A stretch of 24,301 nt of DNA, taken from Candidatus Fermentibacterota bacterium (GTDB lineage: Bacteria; JAFGKV01). Position 1 is the first letter of the stretch; each line of letters opens with the position of its first letter. The notes under the pieces were generated by a model, which worked only from the letters and a program-made list of their open reading frames with translations, was not told the DNA's origin and did not search any database. Position numbers and translations under genes: made by a program. The stretch covers positions 1 to 24,301 of the forward strand of contig JAUXFG010000049.1 of NCBI GenBank assembly GCA_030620115.1, given 5' to 3'. Of the stretch, positions 22,601 to 24,301 are shown one piece after another.

Positions 22601-22907
22601 CTACGGTGTGGATGAGGTGAAGGTGGTACCCAACCCGTACTATCTGCGGGCCCAGTGGGACACCAACCAGTACAACCGGTGGGTGAATTTCCAGCATCTG
22701 CCGTCACGGTGTACCATAAGGATCTTCACCGTATCAGGCCTTCTGATCCGGGAGCTGGAGCAAACGACTGAGTCCGATGACGGATCGGCCAGATGGGACT
22801 TGCTCACCGAAGAAGGCATGCACTGCGCCAGCGGGCTCTACGTCTTCCAAGTCGAGGATAGTGCTACGGGGAAGACGGCAATTGGCAAGTTCGCCATAGT
22901 GAGATAG
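19614..22907 (+). CDS. large secreted protein with FlgD/T9SS-like C-terminal domain
   Basis: A 1097-residue exported protein with a signal peptide (about 1-26). The first ~450 residues are beta-rich with many Trp/Tyr and acidic turns (DNDVGAGDLDIMGVGPNDD) and match no family I can name. From about 474 a fibronectin-III-like pattern appears (FVVTPQDRKVFLSWDDSPED, FEGYRVYRSRTG, and near 700 GLTYYYAVTSYDKG). The last ~100 residues (998-1097: VDEVKVVPNPYYL, RIFTVSGLLIREL, ASGLYVFQVEDSATGKTAIG KFAIVR) have the PNPY...W.L..E.G..V.SG.Y.Y.V...G....GKF.I pattern of FlgD-Ig/T9SS type-A-like sorting domains. AGGAGG is 7 bases before the ATG. With the PorV-like neighbour this suggests secretion through, or anchoring to, the outer membrane (inference). 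Confidence 0.85.
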   Translation: MKSTRHGLIVVVSLLVLAGLGTTNGAQRRSTGLPPACLAPELVPANPDGDQTYPVRVTWAGVGQLRSFTVTNVALLGLYEPSISWPGYDGSWPEDVTNWNGYCCEWPAGSRQYYNFSTGIWVGGKIPDPVGGARRPIVATGAYDPDFTPVSPLWASDQFITPAEQGEPLFVQPGEEKAPGQKRWGDPADFSGYRYYAHTDTAAINARRRGFFGSGEYDIKATDFVSQMDTYCAMGDHVPEDEGYFLYPSDGYDLEPLGVRLEQRTYSWSYGPGANYVYIDYKITNMNSFPIDSLYIGYFMDNDVGAGDLDIMGVGPNDDLIGFDRNLNLGYTYDSDFNEPGWATSAGYIGVVFCETPTNPDETQPLGLTAFSTWTREGAEGDVDQDNQDGLKFAQLRGTGIADDPDPRIFETFEEPQDVRHLSSSGPYLQLLPGETVSVTLAVVMGSSLDELKENTIRAVQQFEMGYLGTAPPPSPAFVVTPQDRKVFLSWDDSPEDVVDLITGEQDFEGYRVYRSRTGVEGAWELLADYDVQGSKTAKSVKVSYKRGGSQLQFGSAGFWGAGEDTISFVGNNYALEFQTDTTFTVFNTDQQSLYCYSIDARDVFTGDFCVVDAEDDGAVYPQANPYNEFLGQWVSGARIYIDGFYVVISEGEPDPDAPQGTVYSPVAGDLFFIETFNWNEIGEQTGLHYSFLDEHLINGLTYYYAVTSYDKGSPVQGIEPLESSVAQVRVRVVPRSRAADKQDPDANLTRVKPATGTGESYLDMVQPVLLTGHQYRIECLSRNGEEQAWWWIMRDMDLGEVISDTTAILRWDYDDTSQTRAIQYPDDLADQITLEGMLVALKAPKGVAVDEVAWNSGSLCSWVPQSFDWNQYEDRLEPYDYAMTFPAEGGLDVEGNPVPWHMINLTLDESAKTYLRHGTGGDPDAWDSRDHVFILPQSAETFSMAELLIRFNMVMDDTTSPAGSSDTLYIRTMRPFYPGDAYVVETAHMLADKSSYGVDEVKVVPNPYYLRAQWDTNQYNRWVNFQHLPSRCTIRIFTVSGLLIRELEQTTESDDGSARWDLLTEEGMHCASGLYVFQVEDSATGKTAIGKFAIVR

Positions 22908-22946
22908 ATCATGGTCACCATAACTCTGCACACAGGGAGAGGCAAG

Positions 22947-23939
22947 ATGAGAAGGCTACAGATCATTCTGCTTGTCGTAGCCCTTCTGGGGTCCGGCAGC
23001 GCCTGGGCCAGGCTTGGTGGGGCTGGCACGCAATTCCTTGCGATTGGCGCCGGCGCACGTTCGGTGGCCATGGGTAGTGCCGTCAGTGCGCTGACGGGTG
23101 ACTTGGAATCCATCTATTGGAATCCAGCCGGCATTGCGTCTATCGAGGGTACCGCGCTTGGCTTTACTCACACCGAGCTTTACGCTGATATGTCGTTGGA
23201 AGATGTCGCTATGGCAATGCCCGCCATGGATGGAGTCTTTGGCATCAGTGGTCGTGCATTCCTGTCGGGCTCCATGGAAGAGACCACCGAGGAGATGCCT
23301 GATGGCACTGGAGAGACATTCAATGCCAATGCATTCGCCTTTACATTGACCTACGCCAGGGCCATGACTGACAAGTTTTCGGCTGGGGCCAGCTTCAGGT
23401 TCGTGCATGAGACGCTTGCGGCCGTCTCGGCACGCAACTGGGCCTTTGACCTCGGTGGTACGTACATTGTTGGTTTCCGGAATCTGCGATTGGGATTTGC
23501 CATCGTAAACTTCGGACCGGACATGATGCTTCAAGGAGATGCACTGGAGGGGACCTGGGGGGATCCCGAATGGGGAGAGACCCAGACGGGGGACGTGCCG
23601 GTTATGCTCCAGGCAGAGGCATATCCCATGCCCATGACGTTCAGGGCCGGCGTGGCCTATGATCTATTCAGTGGAGAGGCCGGGATTCTTACCGCCCTGG
23701 TTGACGGTTTCCATCCCGTGGATCAAGCAGAAGCCATGGGCATTGGGTTCCAATACTCGTATGGGGATCGCTACTACTTGAGAGCCGGCCACAATACCAT
23801 CAATAATATGGAATGGGCAGCAGGTGGCGGCGTACTGGTTCCCACGGGCGATTCGGAGATGAGCATCGACTACTGCTACCAGAATCACGAATTCTTGGAT
23901 GGCGTCCATAGGATTGCCATAGGTTTCCTTCCGGGTTAG
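22947..23939 (+). CDS. PorV/PorQ-family outer-membrane protein
   Basis: A 330-residue beta-barrel of the PorV/PorQ (UPF0164-like) family. After a signal peptide (MRRLQIILLVVALLGSGSAWA) it begins with the family signature FLAIGAGARSVAMGSAVSAL and YWNPAGIASIEG, then long amphipathic strands to the end (RIAIGFLPG). In Bacteroidota, PorV shuttles type 9 secretion substrates from the translocon to the attachment complex; other family members (FadL-like) have other roles. ATG 22947 with GGGAGAGG just upstream is chosen over the in-frame ATG at 22911, because it begins the signal peptide cleanly. It closes the receptor/secreted-protein operon and is followed by a strong terminator. Some homologues are simply encoded next to such proteins without proof of T9SS use. 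Confidence 0.9.
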   Translation: MRRLQIILLVVALLGSGSAWARLGGAGTQFLAIGAGARSVAMGSAVSALTGDLESIYWNPAGIASIEGTALGFTHTELYADMSLEDVAMAMPAMDGVFGISGRAFLSGSMEETTEEMPDGTGETFNANAFAFTLTYARAMTDKFSAGASFRFVHETLAAVSARNWAFDLGGTYIVGFRNLRLGFAIVNFGPDMMLQGDALEGTWGDPEWGETQTGDVPVMLQAEAYPMPMTFRAGVAYDLFSGEAGILTALVDGFHPVDQAEAMGIGFQYSYGDRYYLRAGHNTINNMEWAAGGGVLVPTGDSEMSIDYCYQNHEFLDGVHRIAIGFLPG

Positions 23940-23964
23940 GCTCGGAAGGCTGCCTGGCGATAAG

Positions 23965-24007
23965 CCCCGGTTCGGCTCAGATTTGATCCGAACCGGGGTT
24001 TCTTTGT
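23965..24007 (+). terminator. intrinsic terminator of the surface-protein operon
   Basis: An 11-bp perfect stem (ccccggttcgg at 23965-23975, ccgaaccgggg at 23988-23998) with a 12-base loop, then tttctttgt. It begins 25 bases after the last stop codon. Confidence 0.92.
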
Positions 24008-24090
24008 ATTCCGGCCCCGCGCCTCTTCCCATCCTTGTCATACATATCCGGAAGCCAGGCTACGCCCTGACAGAGCCGGGGTCCCCGGTC

Positions 24091-24120
24091 GTCCCGCACC
24101 CAAAGCCTTGGGTGCGGGAC
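24091..24120. repeat. 13-bp perfect hairpin
   Basis: gtcccgcacccaa (24091-24103) and ttgggtgcgggac (24108-24120) pair exactly around agcc. There is no following T-run. The arms resemble the cccgcg-type hairpins of family D in composition. Confidence 0.85.
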
Positions 24121-24181
24121 AGCCACAGCCAACTACACCGCTTCGCGACCAAGGCCGGTGAGAAGTGTGGGTAAAACTTTT

Positions 24182-24301
24182 GGAACCCTCCTCGCAATGA
24201 CAGGTGGAGAAGCTGGTCATCGCGAGCGGGAGCGCGGCGATCTCAATGGGCGGATGAGATTGCTTCGTCGCTACCCTCCTCGCAATGACAGGTGGAGAAG
24301 C
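24182..24301. repeat. family-L repeat, copy 2, tandem with ~88-base period
   Basis: The run accctcctcgcaatgacagg (then tggagaagc) at 24185-24213 is repeated exactly at 24273-24301, where the window ends. Between are tggtcatcgcgag, agcgcggcgatctc and gagattgcttcgtcgc, as in 15563-15670. The element is therefore at least partly tandem here and goes on past the edge. Confidence 0.8.

Larger units (their letters stand above)
24008..24301. other. repeat DNA at the right edge
   Basis: No gene is supported. Contents: ccgggg-t-ccccgg palindrome (24076-24088), a perfect 13-bp hairpin (24091-24120), a family-D half-element (24151-24171) and a family-L repeat that continues beyond the window (24182-24301). 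Confidence 0.65.

Noticed and set aside
24182-24301. CRISPR array at the right edge
   Set aside because: The region between the two identical stretches is itself the dispersed family-L repeat seen at 15563-15670, so it is not a spacer.

Overview
The window looks like chromosome from a Gram-negative bacterium of the FCB (Fibrobacterota-Chlorobiota-Bacteroidota) group or an allied candidate phylum. The evidence is a TonB-dependent receptor with an N-terminal carboxypeptidase-regulatory-like domain, a very large secreted protein with a FlgD/T9SS-like C-terminus and a PorV/PorQ-family outer-membrane protein in one cluster, plus a DsbD, a lipoprotein and strong AGGAGG-type ribosome binding sites. 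The phylum cannot be fixed from this sequence alone. No rRNA, tRNA, CRISPR array, transposase or phage gene was seen.

Layout. 1-410: repeats, perhaps the last codons of a gene entering from the left. 411-1908 (+): tsaB and a NodB-type polysaccharide deacetylase. 2151-9658 (all -): in transcription order, an AzgA-type purine permease with a PfkB sugar/nucleoside kinase; hflX with a GlsB-like membrane protein; an exported FG-GAP-like protein; and a thioredoxin-dsbD pair. 10119-10571 (+): a small lipoprotein. 10965-13213 (+): an overlapping pterin/folate operon made of a pteridine-reductase-like SDR, folB and a folK-folE fusion. 13214-14298: a repeat-filled gap. 14299-14882 (+): a BrnT-like toxin and a CopG/RHH antitoxin. 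15142-15411 (+): a single-RRM RNA-binding protein with a good terminator. 15412-16630: a second long gap. 16631-23939 (+): the surface cluster (receptor, secreted protein, PorV-like protein), closed by a strong terminator. 23940-24301: repeats running off the right edge.

How genes work together. The SDR, FolB, HPPK and GTP cyclohydrolase I activities cover GTP to dihydroneopterin triphosphate, aldol cleavage, pyrophosphorylation and pterin reduction. The dephosphorylation step, folP and folC are not here. Thioredoxin and DsbD (translationally coupled by a 4-base overlap) would pass electrons across the inner membrane. The last three genes look like an export/uptake unit: a PorV-type protein beside a protein with a T9SS-like C-terminal domain, and a receptor with a very aromatic and acidic insertion.

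The most unusual non-coding feature is that nearly every long gap is built from dispersed, often palindromic repeats of at least six families, several of them present twice or more in this 24 kb, while the genes are left intact apart from a short DsbD C-terminus and one possible gene remnant. The best candidates for something new are the FolK-FolE fusion with its Gly-substituted pteridine reductase, the surface cluster, the leaderless-looking toxin-antitoxin promoter, and a perfect 48-bp palindrome.
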